Origin: Labia minor
Lineage: Eukaryota > Arthropoda > Insecta > Dermaptera > Spongiphoridae
Length of the DNA stretch: 64,000 nucleotides
Assembly: GCA_963082975.1 (NCBI GenBank)
Contig: OY720350.1
Location: 20,926,910 to 20,990,909, forward strand
Direction: 5' to 3'
Shown piece after piece: positions 48,141 to 59,498 of this stretch; positions within the stretch are counted from its first letter, which is position 1, and every line of letters begins with the position of its first letter. The translations under genes and the position numbers were made by a program. Below the pieces are notes generated by a model. That model did not search any database. It was not told the origin of the DNA and saw only the letters and a program-made list of their open reading frames with translations.

Positions 48141-48757
48141 CCTGTGGCCAGGTCCGAACCGACCGACGGTTTTAAGTAAATTAATTTCCAGCTACAGAAA
48201 CAATTTCAAATAATTTTCATATATCTATTAATGTAATAAAAAACAGATAGGCATATAACATAAATATTTTTAATTTTATTTTATTTATAATATATATGTA
48301 AGACCAGGCTGTGACGTCATGAATGGCTGGATGACGTCATATTATTTTAAACTAAGAAAAAAACTAATAAAGATGATTTTTCTAGAAGATAAAACCAATA
48401 GAAAGTGAATGATTCGTGATAATATGTCAAAAATCTCCTCGTGTGAAATTTGGTGTGAAAATAACCCTTTCCTTCCTATCGTCGATCGCTAAAACTACCA
48501 CTTCCGGGTTCCGGATTTGCACCAAAAGTTGATCAATTCATCCTACTGATGCATTAAGTAAATATATCAAATTTTATCAAAATCCGTTGAGCCGTTCAGG
48601 CTGTACACATCTATACGGACGGACGGACAGACATAATGTTAAAAATACTTTTTTCTGTTAAGAAAATGCATGATTCGTGGAGCTATGTAAAAATCTCCAC
48701 ATGTGAAATTTGGTGTGAAAACAATACCTCCCTTACTATCGTCGGTCGCTAAAAATG
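48141..48757 (+). mobile_element. Family C element, copy C1
   Basis: The 5' part CCTGTGGCCAGGTCCG is followed by the subterminal repeat ACCGACCGACG (48159-48169). The 3' end has its inverse CGTCGGTCG (48740-48748) followed by CTAAAAA. In between are two TGACGTCA palindromes (48313-48343), a CCACTTCCGGGTTCCGG block, AAATTTTATCAAAATCCGTTG, a (GGAC)n core (48617-48627) and GTGAAATTTGGTGTGAAAAC. A second, internal copy of the 3' module at 48424-48497 suggests two elements fused or a tandem 3' end. The layout parallels families A and B. Confidence 0.7.
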
Positions 48758-49085
48758 AATACATATTATGATATAATAGTCTTTTGGATTATAATAATAG
48801 CCTAAATTCATAATAATTATTACTGAATTATAAGTCAAAGAATTATAATTTATATTTTTAACAATTATTTAATAATTATTTAAAAGCCTTTGTTATAATA
48901 AATAAGTAAAGAATAAAAATGGTGCAAATTTCACTCAAGAATGTGCAGTCATCAGCATCAAACAAAAAAAAAACATTTTGTAAATATTTTTTTTTTTTAT
49001 CACCGAAAAGAATTGAATATGTCATCAGATGTTTGTTTAAAGTCTGAATAGGTGATTGTTTTGTATTGAACAAATGAAAAAACTA

Positions 49086-49170
49086 TCCCCTCGGAACCCA
49101 GTCATGTCCGATCAGGGAAGTTAAAGGAACTCTCTATTTCACAATACAATAGATGGGTTGTTGAATAATA
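49086..49170 (+). pseudogene. 5S rRNA-like fragment
   Basis: GTCCGATCAGGGAAGTTAAAG closely resembles the internal part of 5S rRNA (GTCCGATCACCGAAGTTAAG, box A side). GATGGGTTG at 49152 resembles box C (GATGGGTGA). Spacing is altered and the ends are missing. It could be a 5S-derived SINE head or a degenerate 5S copy. Confidence 0.35.
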
Positions 49171-49424
49171 AACTTTTGCCTGTTCAAGGGCAGCGAGGTT
49201 CAATTAAAATTCATTTAAGATAATAGAAGGGCTTTCGGAATATCATATTGGTTTTTTGATCCGACTGTATTTTAAATTTTAAAATATTTTATTATAAATT
49301 AGTCAACCAAAATTATATTTCAAATATTAAATTAATACAAAAGATTTATATTTTATAAAAAAATCAACCATTTTTTACAAATAAAAATAAATTACAATAC
49401 TTTTGGTTGACTATAATAGTAATA

Positions 49425-50105
49425 TTTTTTTAATTTCTCGTAAGAGATAGTATTGCGATCACGAAAATTTTCGATGTTGAGATTTTGATGTTTTTATACG
49501 TTTTGAAAGTTCCTGAATCATTTTCACTAAGGTTAAGAAAAATGTCTGTGTTGTGTGTGTGTGTGTGTATGTGTATGTGTGTGTGTGTGTATGTGTATGG
49601 GTATGTATGTATGTGTCTCTCTCTCTCTGTGTATGTATGTAGACAAGATTACTCAAAAACGGTTTGAGCTAGAATCATGAAATTTGGTACATGGACATTA
49701 TTCAAAATTCGTAGTTTTCTATCAACTTTTGAGAAATATAGCTCAACCGGAAGAGGGTCATTACCTACGTTTTGTTTGTTTTTTCCTCTGAAGTGACCGT
49801 AAAAATAAAGATATATCTTTGATAGTTTTTCACATGATTAACAATTGTATAAAACTGCTATATATAGAATTTCAGCTTGATTGAATCCCTGAAAGTACCG
49901 GAATTAATTTTTTAACACTGCAAATCTCACGCGCCAACACGTGACGTGGTGCCATCTACAGAGAGCCAAACATGCACTGGTTTAATAAATATTATTTATT
50001 AATTTTAATTTATAATTTATAATTAATACAATTTAATTTAAATATAATATATTATGTTATTTAATCCAATTCAAATTGCGAGATAGTCGAGTGGAGACAC
50101 TCCAG
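49425..50105 (-). mobile_element. Family A element, copy A7, near full length, in an intron
   Basis: The minus-strand 5' end is CTGGAGTGTCTCCACTCG at 50105 with ACTATCTCGC. The E-box CACGTG is at 49938-49943 and all conserved blocks are present. The microsatellite core is the longest of the set, about 49549-49640, mixing (TG)n, (TATG)n and (TC)n. The 3' hairpin has decayed (ACTATCTCTTACGAGAAAT). It ends about 365 bp from exon E3's donor. Confidence 0.85.
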
Positions 50106-50470
50106 CTATAATTTTATCTTTCCAATCATTCAAGTTTTATGGTATTCTTTTAGAAATAATTTTTATAAAATTTCAATTAAATCTTCAGGCGTAGTAATAT
50201 TTAATTAATTTAATTATTTTTGTTTTTTTCTATATTCATTTTTATTTATGTTTGGATTTTTTTTTTATTTATTTTATTAAATTTCCCATCGATCACATAA
50301 AAGGAAAGACATCTTTGAAGCATATAAAAAGTTTAATTACAAAAATTTAATTTTCTTTCTAATTAAGAGTTGAAAAAGTTTTTTGTTTCTAAATTTCTCT
50401 CTCAAAGGTTTTGAATTTTTAAAAATAAGATGTTTATACAATAAACAAATTGATTGATATTGGAACTCAC

Positions 50471-50795
50471 CATATTTGCGTCAAGAAGTGAAGTATTTGT
50501 CAAACTTTGACTGAGCTCGCATGGGCTTCCACCGGGTCCGTAGCCCCCACGACCCAAAGAACCACATCCCCCATTTCCTCCATTCGAACCAAATGCACCG
50601 GCTGATTGAAGACTATCTAAACTACGGAAACTTCTCAATCCTGTGGACGACCGAAAGGAGGATCCCCGGGACCAGGGACTATCATGTAAAGTGGAATCGG
50701 AACCGCCACCACCAGCGGAATCGTGATCAGAATCCACATCACTGTTATCGGTGTCACATCGTTCGGATCCTGATGTATCCAATGAATCAGGAGAT
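50471..50795 (-). CDS. Exon E3 of the disordered-protein gene
   Basis: 325 nt. The acceptor is ...CATCTTTTATAG at 50796-50797, and the donor ATG|GTGAGTTCC starts at 50470. It opens by completing an AG|A (Arg) codon from E2 and ends phase 0. The protein reads SPDSLDTSGSERCDTDNSDV, DSDHDSAGGGGSDSTL, SPWSRGSSFRSSTGLRSFRS, LDSLQSAGAFG, then a Gly-rich run and SPCELSQSLTNTSLLDANM. The acidic Ser-Asp stretch followed by Arg-Ser repeats suits phosphorylation by CK2-type and basophilic kinases (inference). No known domain is visible. Confidence 0.88.
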
Positions 50796-51654
50796 CTATA
50801 AAAGATGACAGATTAAATGGAATTAAATGAAAATTAAAACAAAACAAAAAAAAAAAAATAATTAAATGAAAGAAAATGAGACCATATATATAAAAATATT
50901 TTAATTGAAGAATTTATAAAAATGATTAAACTAAGCACCTTAAAAATAAACTTTAATCAAATTAACTTTTTATTGTTTTAGTTATTATACTATTATCATC
51001 AAAAACTTTGTTTCTTCTCTACTACCGTTTCAACAGTATTAGAATTCATTTCACATCAGTTGAAAAGTTTTTAATAAAAAAAATTATATATATACCGATT
51101 AGTTTTAAATTAAATTTTAATTTATTTCTAATATATATATATATATATAATAATAATTACATTAATAAAAATTAATCAAATTTATTATTTTTTACTCAAT
51201 AGTGATAATCCAATTTTAATTTAAATTATTAATTAAATCCAATCTAAACAATTCTATCACAGTTTTTCAATTAATAACAAAAATTATGTTTAGATTTTTT
51301 TTCTAAAAATAAAGATAACAATAATTTAGAAATAATAATTGATCCATGTGGAAGATTCTATACAAATCTTAAAATTAATTTAAATATGCAATAATTTATT
51401 CATTATAATATTAAAATTTAAATCACACATAAAAATTATTTACCTCTTTAAAGATTTAAAATATAAACTTTAAAAATATTTATTTTCATTTAAGTCACAC
51501 TTTTAAATATGAAATATTTCATGTTTTTACAGTAGAATTAAGTATATAATATTCAAAATATTTATATTAAAATTTAATATAATTATATTAATAATTTTAA
51601 ATTATTTACATAAGTCATTAGTAAAAAGCAAGTTCTGGTAAAACTAACTCATAA

Positions 51655-52112
51655 AGAAGGCAGGTCAATAAGTCCGTGACTTTTTGAATGAAACAGGTTT
51701 TTGGATAAAAAAATTAATTTATTTATTTTAGTCTCCTTTGAGCTCTATACACTTCTTCAATTTTTTTATCCCTGTCAAAAAATTAAGATTTGTCATAGTC
51801 TTCTTTTGTGCCGATTCACCCCGAAAAACCCATTGTTTTGACTGTTGTTTGGTCTCTGGTGTGTTGATGTGGATTCACGTTTCATCCACGCTTACAAACG
51901 GCGCAAAAACTCGGTTTCAGTGATGTTTTAATAATGTTTAATGAGCTCACGAAAATCACGTTTTTCTCAAATCACGAGGTAGTCTGCTATTAATGGATGT
52001 CAAACAAAAACTAAAAACCCCAGCTGGGTCAGTCAGCTGACAGGAGCAGCGTTGCCATTTCATTTAAGAGATGGGGAATTCATAAAGTCACTGACTTATT
52101 GATCTGCCCTTG
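51655..52112 (-). mobile_element. Mariner remnant in the E2-E3 intron (458 bp)
   Basis: The terminal repeats are GGCAGGTCAATAAGTCCGTG at the left and TCACTGACTTATTGATCTGC at the right. TA lies at 52113-52114; the left duplication is less clear. On the minus strand about 51905-51808 translates to VSVDET, a stop in place of Trp, IHINTPETKQQSKQWVFRGE and SAQK. This contains the first catalytic Asp of the mariner DDD triad. Toward 51755-51740 are remains of the CIELKG C-terminus. Large deletions remove the second and third catalytic regions. Same subfamily as the copy at 63013. Confidence 0.9.
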
Positions 52113-52642
52113 TAGTTTATTTCCGTGTAACTTCTGTACTATTTCAACCCACCAAAGCAATGAATTCCGATTAAATTAAACAATTCAAGAATGTTCCAAT
52201 TATATAGAGATTCCAAACTTGTGTACATTCCACTTTAATTTCCTATCATACACTTCTAGAATTAATGGACTTTTTTTCCTAGAAAAGAGTTGCTTCCCTG
52301 ATTACGTAGAAGTTAAGTACAATATAATTATTATAGATTATTATTCTTTTAGATCAATTTATATTTGTAGATGGTAAATGAGTTAATCTCTAGAAAAATG
52401 TATTATCGGAACACTAATTTAAGGACCGTAATGATTATAAATAATTTTAAAAATAATATATTAAGAGTAATATAAAAATCTATCTTTAGAAAGTTTTTGT
52501 GGTAAGTAATTTTTATTTTGGTAAGTAATTTTTTTTATAATTTAAGTAATAATTTTTTTTTTTGTTTTTTAGAAAAAAACTGACCTTGTGTTTAGAAATA
52601 GAAATAATTTTTATGGAGATGAATGATAGATAAGAGAATTAC

Positions 52643-52967
52643 CTGGAAATTGTCCATCTGGCAGAAATTGAAGAATCTAAACTATCGTAGCAGCAATAAT
52701 CGTTTGAATGGTGGGATTGGTTATAGATATTCGAATGAGGTGTTACAGAATTGGAGATGCTCTCCGTTTCGAAACGTCTCTCGAGGGATTCGAATTGGAG
52801 TAAGGAAGAGGATCGTGATGAAGTACTTGCTGCATCGTCATCGGAATGATAACCGCCACCACCACGGCGACGTCGTTTACAAGGCACAGCGAGATCTCGT
52901 TCCGATCCGGACCAAGAAATTGGTTCATTGGTGTTGGTGGGATTTAATCCCACACGAGATGGCCAAT
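52643..52967 (-). CDS. Exon E2 of the disordered-protein gene
   Basis: 325 nt. The acceptor is ...TTTCTATTCTAG at 52968-52969, and the donor CCAG|GTAATTC starts at 52642. The first two bases complete G|AT (Asp) with E1, and the exon ends with AG, completed as Arg by E3. The protein reads WPSRVGLNPTNTNEPISWSG, SERDLAVPCKRRRRGGGG, YHSDDDAASTSSRSSSLLQF, ESLERRFETESISNSV and SLDSSISARWTIS. KRRRR could be a nuclear localisation or RNA-contact motif. SSLLQFESLERRFE is the most helix-prone and perhaps conserved piece. Family not recognised. Confidence 0.87.
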
Positions 52968-53447
52968 CTAGAATAGAAAAAAAATTATTTGTTTTTTTTT
53001 AAATATTTAATTTAATTATTATATTTTAATACAAAGACAAAGTTAGAAAATAATTAATATATATAAATCAATAAATCAAAATTAAAAATTTAAAAATATT
53101 AAAAAATCAATATTTAAATTTCATTTCATTTCCTCTTAAAGTCCTTCTACCAGGGTCATACTAACTCTATCAGATTTTTGTAAATATATTAAATAAATAA
53201 TCAAATAATAATAATATTTATATATAATTATAATAATATTAAAAAAAGAAAAATTTAGAATTTATTAAGAAAAAAAAAACTTTACAGAAATTGGATCTGT
53301 AATTATAAATAATATAATTATCAATATAATTATTATTATTATTATAATAATTAAGTGTAGACAAGAAAAACGGCAAGAATTTGTAATTAATTCTCTGATT
53401 AATGGTTGATGAAAGAAAAGTGATAAGAGAAAAGAATAAAATCTTAC
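52968..53447. other. E1-E2 intron
   Basis: 480 bp of A+T sequence between a GTAAG donor and a TCTAG acceptor (minus strand). No element in it. Confidence 0.8.
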
Positions 53448-53627
53448 CTAAAGAACTAGGAACGTGAATAACGCTTTCGGTTTCAGAATCGCTATCTCCC
53501 CAACCACCGGCACCGCTACTATCACCACCTCCACTACATACTGATCGATCCGATTCACTTCTTAAATCATCAGAAGTCTCCTCTAAAATTGTCTCCAAGA
53601 AAACAAACGAATGTCCTGGCGAGTCAT
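53448..53627 (-). CDS. Exon E1, most upstream exon found
   Basis: 180 nt. The acceptor is ...TTTGTTTTTTAG at 53628-53629, and the donor TTTAG|GTAAG starts at 53447. It begins with two bases that finish a codon from an upstream exon not identified here, and ends with one base joined to E2 as Asp. The protein reads DSPGHSFVFLETILEETSDD, LRSESDRSVCSGGGDSSGAG, GWGDSDSETESVIHVPSSL. It is acidic and Ser-rich, like the rest of the protein. No start codon is needed or seen here. The transcript therefore starts upstream, above 53.6 kb or beyond the window. Confidence 0.85.
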
Positions 53628-53629
53628 CT

Positions 53630-55010
53630 AAAAAACAAAAACAAATATTGTTATTATATAATAGCCCTTGTAAATTTTATATTTTTATACAAAAAAAAAT
53701 ATTAATTCATATCCTTCTTTAATGTAATAATAATAATAATAATATTTAACAAAAAAGGATAAAAAATTTAATTATAAAATTATTATGTTTTTATATTAAA
53801 AGAATTTTAGAAAAAAGTTTAATTTATTTTTTTATTAATATTTTTCAATAAGACCATTTTGAAATAGTAATTATTGATAAGATTATGTAATTATATATTA
53901 AATTAGTTAGCAATAAATATTCATTTAACATTAATCTATTTAAAATAAATACGTTAAAGATTTTTTTTTTTAAATTAAAAATATTTTTTAAATATATTAT
54001 AATAAAACAGGTTAAATTACTTCTGAGCGCCTCGCTTATTAGATAGTTAAGCATGCGCTCCAAAGATGGCAGTGAAATGATATTTAATTTAAATTTTTTT
54101 TTACTTTGCTAATGGTTTTCATATACATATATATATATATATTAAAATTTGTTTAATTGCACAAATTATAATTATAATATAAGTATTACAATTTTTTCTC
54201 TTTTTTATATGTATGGGTCAATAGTTATTATTATTATAACAATTATTTTAGTATAAAGAGTTATTTCTTAGTAAATATATATTTATTTATTAAGAGATTA
54301 CTTTAATACTATTTTTATAGATATTTTAAAATACTTATAAAAACAAAACAAAACAAAAAATAATTATAATAATAAAACTATTTAAGAAATTCGAAAATTT
54401 TTTTAATAGACAATTTTTGTTATTTTTCATTTAAAAAACATTGATCTTTGTTTTTTTTTAACGTTCTCTCTCTGTTATTTAAGTTTTTAATATATAAATA
54501 AGAAAATTAAAATTCTCTAAATTATTGATTCAAGTATTTTTTCAAGTAATATTTTTTATTATTTTCAAACCAAAGTAATATTAACCATGTATTAAAAATT
54601 GATTTAGAATATTTGTTCAATATTTACAATAAAAAGAAATAATTTATTATCATATTTGTTCAATATATATGATTTGAACATATCTAACATTATAAATTTA
54701 GGAGACGAGTATTAATATCCATCAATATAATTTTTAAATTTTATTAATTTTTAACTACTCACAAATCTTATTTTGATTTTGTAAAGTATTTTTCATTTTT
54801 TTTGTGTAATAAAATTCTATGTTTAATCATATGATTATAAATATTTTTTTGTTATTTAATTGTAAATAATAGCAAATAATAATATTAGACAGTGAATTAT
54901 GTATTAATAATAAATAAATATGAATAAAATATCGTATACTTTTTGCGAATTTTTATAAATTTATTGATAAATGAATGGAGAAGATTTGCATTTGATTATT
55001 GACTCAAACG
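53630..55010. other. AT-rich DNA upstream of E1, no exon seen
   Basis: A+T sequence. The 72-codon minus frame at 53845-54063 has random AT-rich composition. The upstream exon of the gene was not located. Confidence 0.5.
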
Positions 55011-55302
55011 TGAAATTTTCAATCCAGTTTCACTGAAAACGGTCTGATTGGAGGTAAAAACCGTGTAGGTGTCGATTGACCGAGATTCCATCCAGCATCT
55101 AATTGGCCTGAGGAGAAGTATGCGCCGCATCATGGGGGCTGATACTATCGACATGAACGGAGAAAAACACTTCCAGAAGTTGAGAGAGAGAGAGAGAGAG
55201 GAGGTGGACAAGATGGACCTTATGGCTCAGAAAAGGTTCAAACGCCTAACGGGACTGGAAATCATGTTCTGCTGCCCCGGCTATTCATCTTCAATGGACT
55301 AA
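55011..55302 (+). other. GC-richer block with a 77-codon frame, identity unknown
   Basis: About 290 bp at near-exonic GC content. The plus frame 55069-55302 reads MSIDRDSIQHLIGLRRSMRR, IMGADTIDMNGEKHFQKLRE and EREREEVDKMDLMAQKRFKR. It then reads LTGLEIMFCCPGYSSSMD and a stop. An (AG)n run (55183-55201) sits inside it. No motif is recognised, no splice sites are convincing on either strand, and no terminal repeats are seen. It could be a retro-copy, a transposon piece or a terminal exon. Confidence 0.25.
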
Positions 55303-56812
55303 ATACTAAATAAGCATTTGAAAATAAACAAATGATGCCTTTGATTCGTAAAATACAGACCCTCTTATTTAATTATAATTATTATTTTGATTTATTATTT
55401 AATCAATTCATTAATTTCCAAATAAATCGATTTTGATTAACCGAATATTACTTAATAAAAAAAATCTAAAAAAAAAAACAAATAAAGCCCCAACTAAAAT
55501 ATTTATAAATATACCTACTTACTAAGTATTATTTTTTAATTTTATCAATATTAGTTAATAATAATTTTTTTTTTAAAGATTTTACTGAAATTTAATTTTT
55601 TTATATATTATTAAATTATTTTATTATTTTATTTAAATTCGCATTAAAAAATATTGTTTTTATATTATTCATTAAATTTTTTTATATATTAAATATATCG
55701 ATATATTTTTTAGAATGACCACATTCGAACAATATAATTAATGTTTTGCATTAAAATTTGATCTATGAAGAACTCGAGGAGGGACGGAGAGAAAACTCAA
55801 TGAATTTCTTCGATAGGCCCAATATTTTTGGACTTGCGCTTAAAATTTTTAAGTGAATTAAAAATGACTAAACCAAAAAATATTAATATATAAAATTGTT
55901 ATTAATTATAGTAATAATAATATATAACAATAAATAATAATAAAATATTAATATATTCTATTATAATATAATATTAAAATATTAATAATAAAATTTTAAT
56001 TTTAAAGATTGATAGTAATCTTTAAAAAGCAAATCATAATGAAGTTAATATTTTTTTTTTTTTATTTTTTTAAACAATTTTCATAAGCATATCAACTCCT
56101 GTAAATTATGCAACACACTCACTTTTATTGGACATGTCCAAAAACTAGTCTTTCCATGTAATACATTTTATTTTCTACATTTTTGTATCCGTTTAATTTA
56201 ACTAAGATGCTGATGATTCGCTCTGTTTCATTTCTTCGTTAATCACTTTCTTATTTTTATTTTATTTTATTTTTCATTTTATTTTTTATAATGGTAATCT
56301 ATTCTCAAAATAAATAAATTTTTTAATTTCTTTTTATTAGAAGCAAAATTTTATTATTTATTAAAATAATTAACATATAATTCTAGAAAGGTGTAAAATT
56401 TTACTTGAATCATCTTTATTTTATTCTTGACTGTACTTAGGAAAATGGAAATGTTAGAAAATGAGCGAGAGAGGGTTATCTTTCAACCTTTCTTCCGGTC
56501 TGAGAAATTAAATGTTTCCATGTGACCGATTCGAATTAAAGGAAGAGTTTCCCACACAGTTAATAGAAGATTGGACTTTATGAAGTTTTTAGGGAAATGG
56601 ACGATCACTTTTTTTTACATGTATATATAAGAGTATAATTAAAATAAAATTAAGCTGTTTTTTCCGCTAGAAGTAGACAAATTAAAAGTTTTATATACTC
56701 ATATTAGGTGAAATACTAATTTCATGATTTAAAGTTTACTATTTGAATTTTTAATTAGTATCAAATCTATTTTTTAAATTAATTTAATTAATTTCAAAAT
56801 TACGACGCTACA
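55303..56812. other. AT-rich DNA, no gene seen
   Basis: A+T sequence; short mixed patches at 55770-55830 and 56440-56580 are unassigned. Confidence 0.5.
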
Positions 56813-57398
56813 CATTCTCGTGGTCAGAGAATTTATCTAATTGGGATTTACGGGACGGAGTCCACCCAGCCGCCGTGATCTAAATTGGAAAGCTACTTGA
56901 TAAAAAGTAGCGCCTCCGATGAAGAAAATCAAGATAAAGGTTGATAGGAACCATTCCACTGATCAAAAAACTCCTTTACCCCACTTAGGCGGCAACCGGC
57001 TTGATAGGCACTGTCCTTTCGTAGGAAGTCAGATGTAATTTCAAAATTAGATTATAGATTATTAATAAGTATTTCTCTAATATTTTTATTAATACGAATA
57101 GAATATGATATTTATGGTTTAAATTTCTCGATTAATTCAAAATTGGAAAGCTACTTGATAAAAAGTAGCGCCTCCGATCAAGAAAATCAAGATAAAGGTT
57201 GACAGAACCATTCCACTGGTCAAAAAACTTCTTTACCCCACTTAGGCGGCAACCGGCTAGATAGGCACTGTCCTTTTGTAGAAAGTTCAAATGTCAGATT
57301 CAAAATTAGATTATCAATAAGTATTTCTCTAAAATTTTTTATTAACATGAATAGAATATGATATTTATGGTTTAAATTTCTCGTCTAATTACCTTAAA
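56813..57398 (+). repeat. SINE family S2 piece in a 258-bp tandem duplication
   Basis: Starts CATTCTCGTGGTC, the mid-head of the S2 SINE. Two tandem units follow at 56882-57139 and 57140-57397, each beginning AAATTGGAAAGCTACTTGA. Each contains GTAGCGCCTCCGAT and GGCGGCAACCGGCT and ends in an AT-rich tail with TATGGTTTAAATTTCTCG. Only the first unit is preceded by the SINE head. The units differ at a few per cent of positions, so the duplication is not brand new. Confidence 0.8.
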
Positions 57399-58795
57399 AT
57401 TTATTTTGTTTATATAATATACCTATAAATATTGTCTCTTTTCCTCTCCTTTCAATTGATGTTGTTTATTGTTTTATTATGTATTAACTTTAAATACTTA
57501 TATTATTTTTTATTTTCAAATATTTTCCTACAGTTTTAGCCTTTGCACTTGAAGAACTGATGTAGAAAATTTTCTCACATTAAAAATCGATTAAGCAACC
57601 TTTGCAATTTAAAATTCAGTTCTTCTGAATGGGAATAAAGTATTTGTTGTCTATGTTCATTAGAGTAGATAACAACAATAAGAAAAAAACAAAACTGTTT
57701 TCAATATATATATATATATATATATTTATGTATAAATGTAGTATAAAAAAAAGGAATTCAAATAAATTCAGACAAAAGTCACGGAAGTTAAACAACAACA
57801 AGAGTGCCAATTGTTTAACTTATTTGCAACTAAATGAGACAGTCAAAAAAGCCGGATAAAGAGAATGTAAAAATGCCAAGGTTTGTTGGAATGAAACTGA
57901 ATGGGAGTGGATAAGCTTCTTGAAATGTTAGAAGGGAGCACCAGAAAAACTTTGATTCCAAATTGACAAGAAGCTACTGGCTGTAACCGACCGCAAACTC
58001 AATCACTGAACAAGAACTAAATACTGTGTAATTTATTATATTGTATTTTATATTATTATTATTATTATTATTATGTTATACATTCAATTTGTTGTATTTC
58101 AAAAAAATTGTTAATAAAATAAAAAATATTTCTATGTTATTATATTATATAAATATTTTAATAAATGAGGTGTAAGGTAATAAGGATATTGATTCTAATT
58201 TTATAGATTAATATCAACATTCATCACCTCAAACTTGAAAAAGTCATTGATTTGAATAGAAAAATATTTACAAAGATAGACATAAAGAACAGGAGAAAAA
58301 AAAAACTATTTAATTATATTCCATTTTTAAATCTTTAGTGTGATTTATATGTTCTAATAAATTATTTTATTATTATTATTTCTTATTTAATTAAAATTTA
58401 CTTTTTTTTTTATTAAATGGAACCTACGTATTTAAAAACATATTTCTTTCATATTCGAAAATACATAATGAATGTGATTGCATACATTAGTGGGGATAGC
58501 ACAAACAATTTTTGTATTCTATTACAAATATTTACAAAATATATTAGAAATTATTTGTACAAAAATGCTTCATTTATATGAATACAATAGATAGTTGTGT
58601 TTTTTTTCTCATATTTAATTACACTATAAATAATATATTTATTTATCTTTTATCATGTGAGATTTAAAAATAAATATTATTTATATTATATTATGAATGA
58701 ATGTACTGAATGAGACAGATAGAAGTCATTGATCACTGAGAAAAAATATTCATTATCACTGTATATGAGAAAAATAACAAAACCAAGTTATGAAG
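57399..58795. other. AT-rich DNA with (TA)n array
   Basis: A+T sequence with a (TA)n run at 57705-57725. The patch at 57850-58010 is GC-richer but carries no convincing frame. Confidence 0.5.
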
Positions 58796-58855
58796 AGGGT
58801 CCTGATACGGGACCGAAATGTCAACACATTGATTGAAAATAAAGTTAAAAAATTT
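58796..58855 (+). repeat. Hairpin and CCGAAATGTC tail motif
   Basis: GGGTCCTGATACGGGACC (58798-58815) folds into a 5-bp stem and is followed by GAAATGTCAACACATTG and AATAAAG. A short stem then 'CCGAAACGTC' recurs at retroelement 3' ends in animals. The element itself is not visible upstream. Confidence 0.4.
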
Positions 58856-59341
58856 GTAGTGTCTCCACTTGACTATCTCGCAGATTTTGAATTGGATTAA
58901 ATAGCATATATTATATTTAAATTAAATTTAATTAATTATAAATTATAAATTAAAATTAATCAATAATATTTATTAAACCAGCGAATGTTTGGCTCTTTGT
59001 TGATGGCACCATGTCACGTGCTGGCGCCTGATTTGCAATGTTAAAAAATTAATTCTGGTACTTTCAGCGATTCAATCAAGCTGAAATTCTATATATAGCA
59101 GTTGTATACAATTTTTAATTATGTGAAAAACTTTCAAACATATATCTTTATTTTTACAGTTACTTTAGAAGAAAAAAAATCAAAACGTGGTAGGTAATGA
59201 CCCTCTTCTGGTTGAGCTACATTTCTCGAAAGTTGATAGAAAACTACGAATTTTGAATAATGCCCATGTACCAAATTTCATGATTCTAGCTCAAACCATT
59301 TTTGAGTAATCTTGTCTACATACATACATACATACATACAT

Positions 59342-59404
<63 letters not shown>

Positions 59405-59498
59405 TATTTCTTAACCTTAGTGAAAATGACTCAGAGACCTTCAAAACGTATAAAAACATCAAAATCTCGACATCAAAAATTTTCGTAAATAGTAAAAA
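58856..59498 (+). mobile_element. Family A element, copy A8
   Basis: The 5' end TAGTGTCTCCACTTG and ACTATCTCGC are slightly decayed. The E-box CACGTG (59015-59020) is intact and all blocks are present. The core is long: (CATA)n then (CA)n then (GA)n then (CAGA)n at 59317-59403. The 3' end is shortened to AAATAGTAAAAAA. Six or more kinds of simple repeat within the core across copies show it is a hot spot of microsatellite turnover. Confidence 0.85.

Noticed and set aside
49086..49170. Functional 5S rRNA gene
   Set aside because: Only about 20 bases match well, spacing of boxes is wrong and both ends are missing.
50521..50808. 95-codon plus-strand frame opposite exon E3
   Set aside because: Antisense shadow of a coding exon with proper splice sites on the minus strand.
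58796..58840. Hammerhead ribozyme
   Set aside because: The conserved CTGATGA core is not present and stems I and III cannot be drawn.
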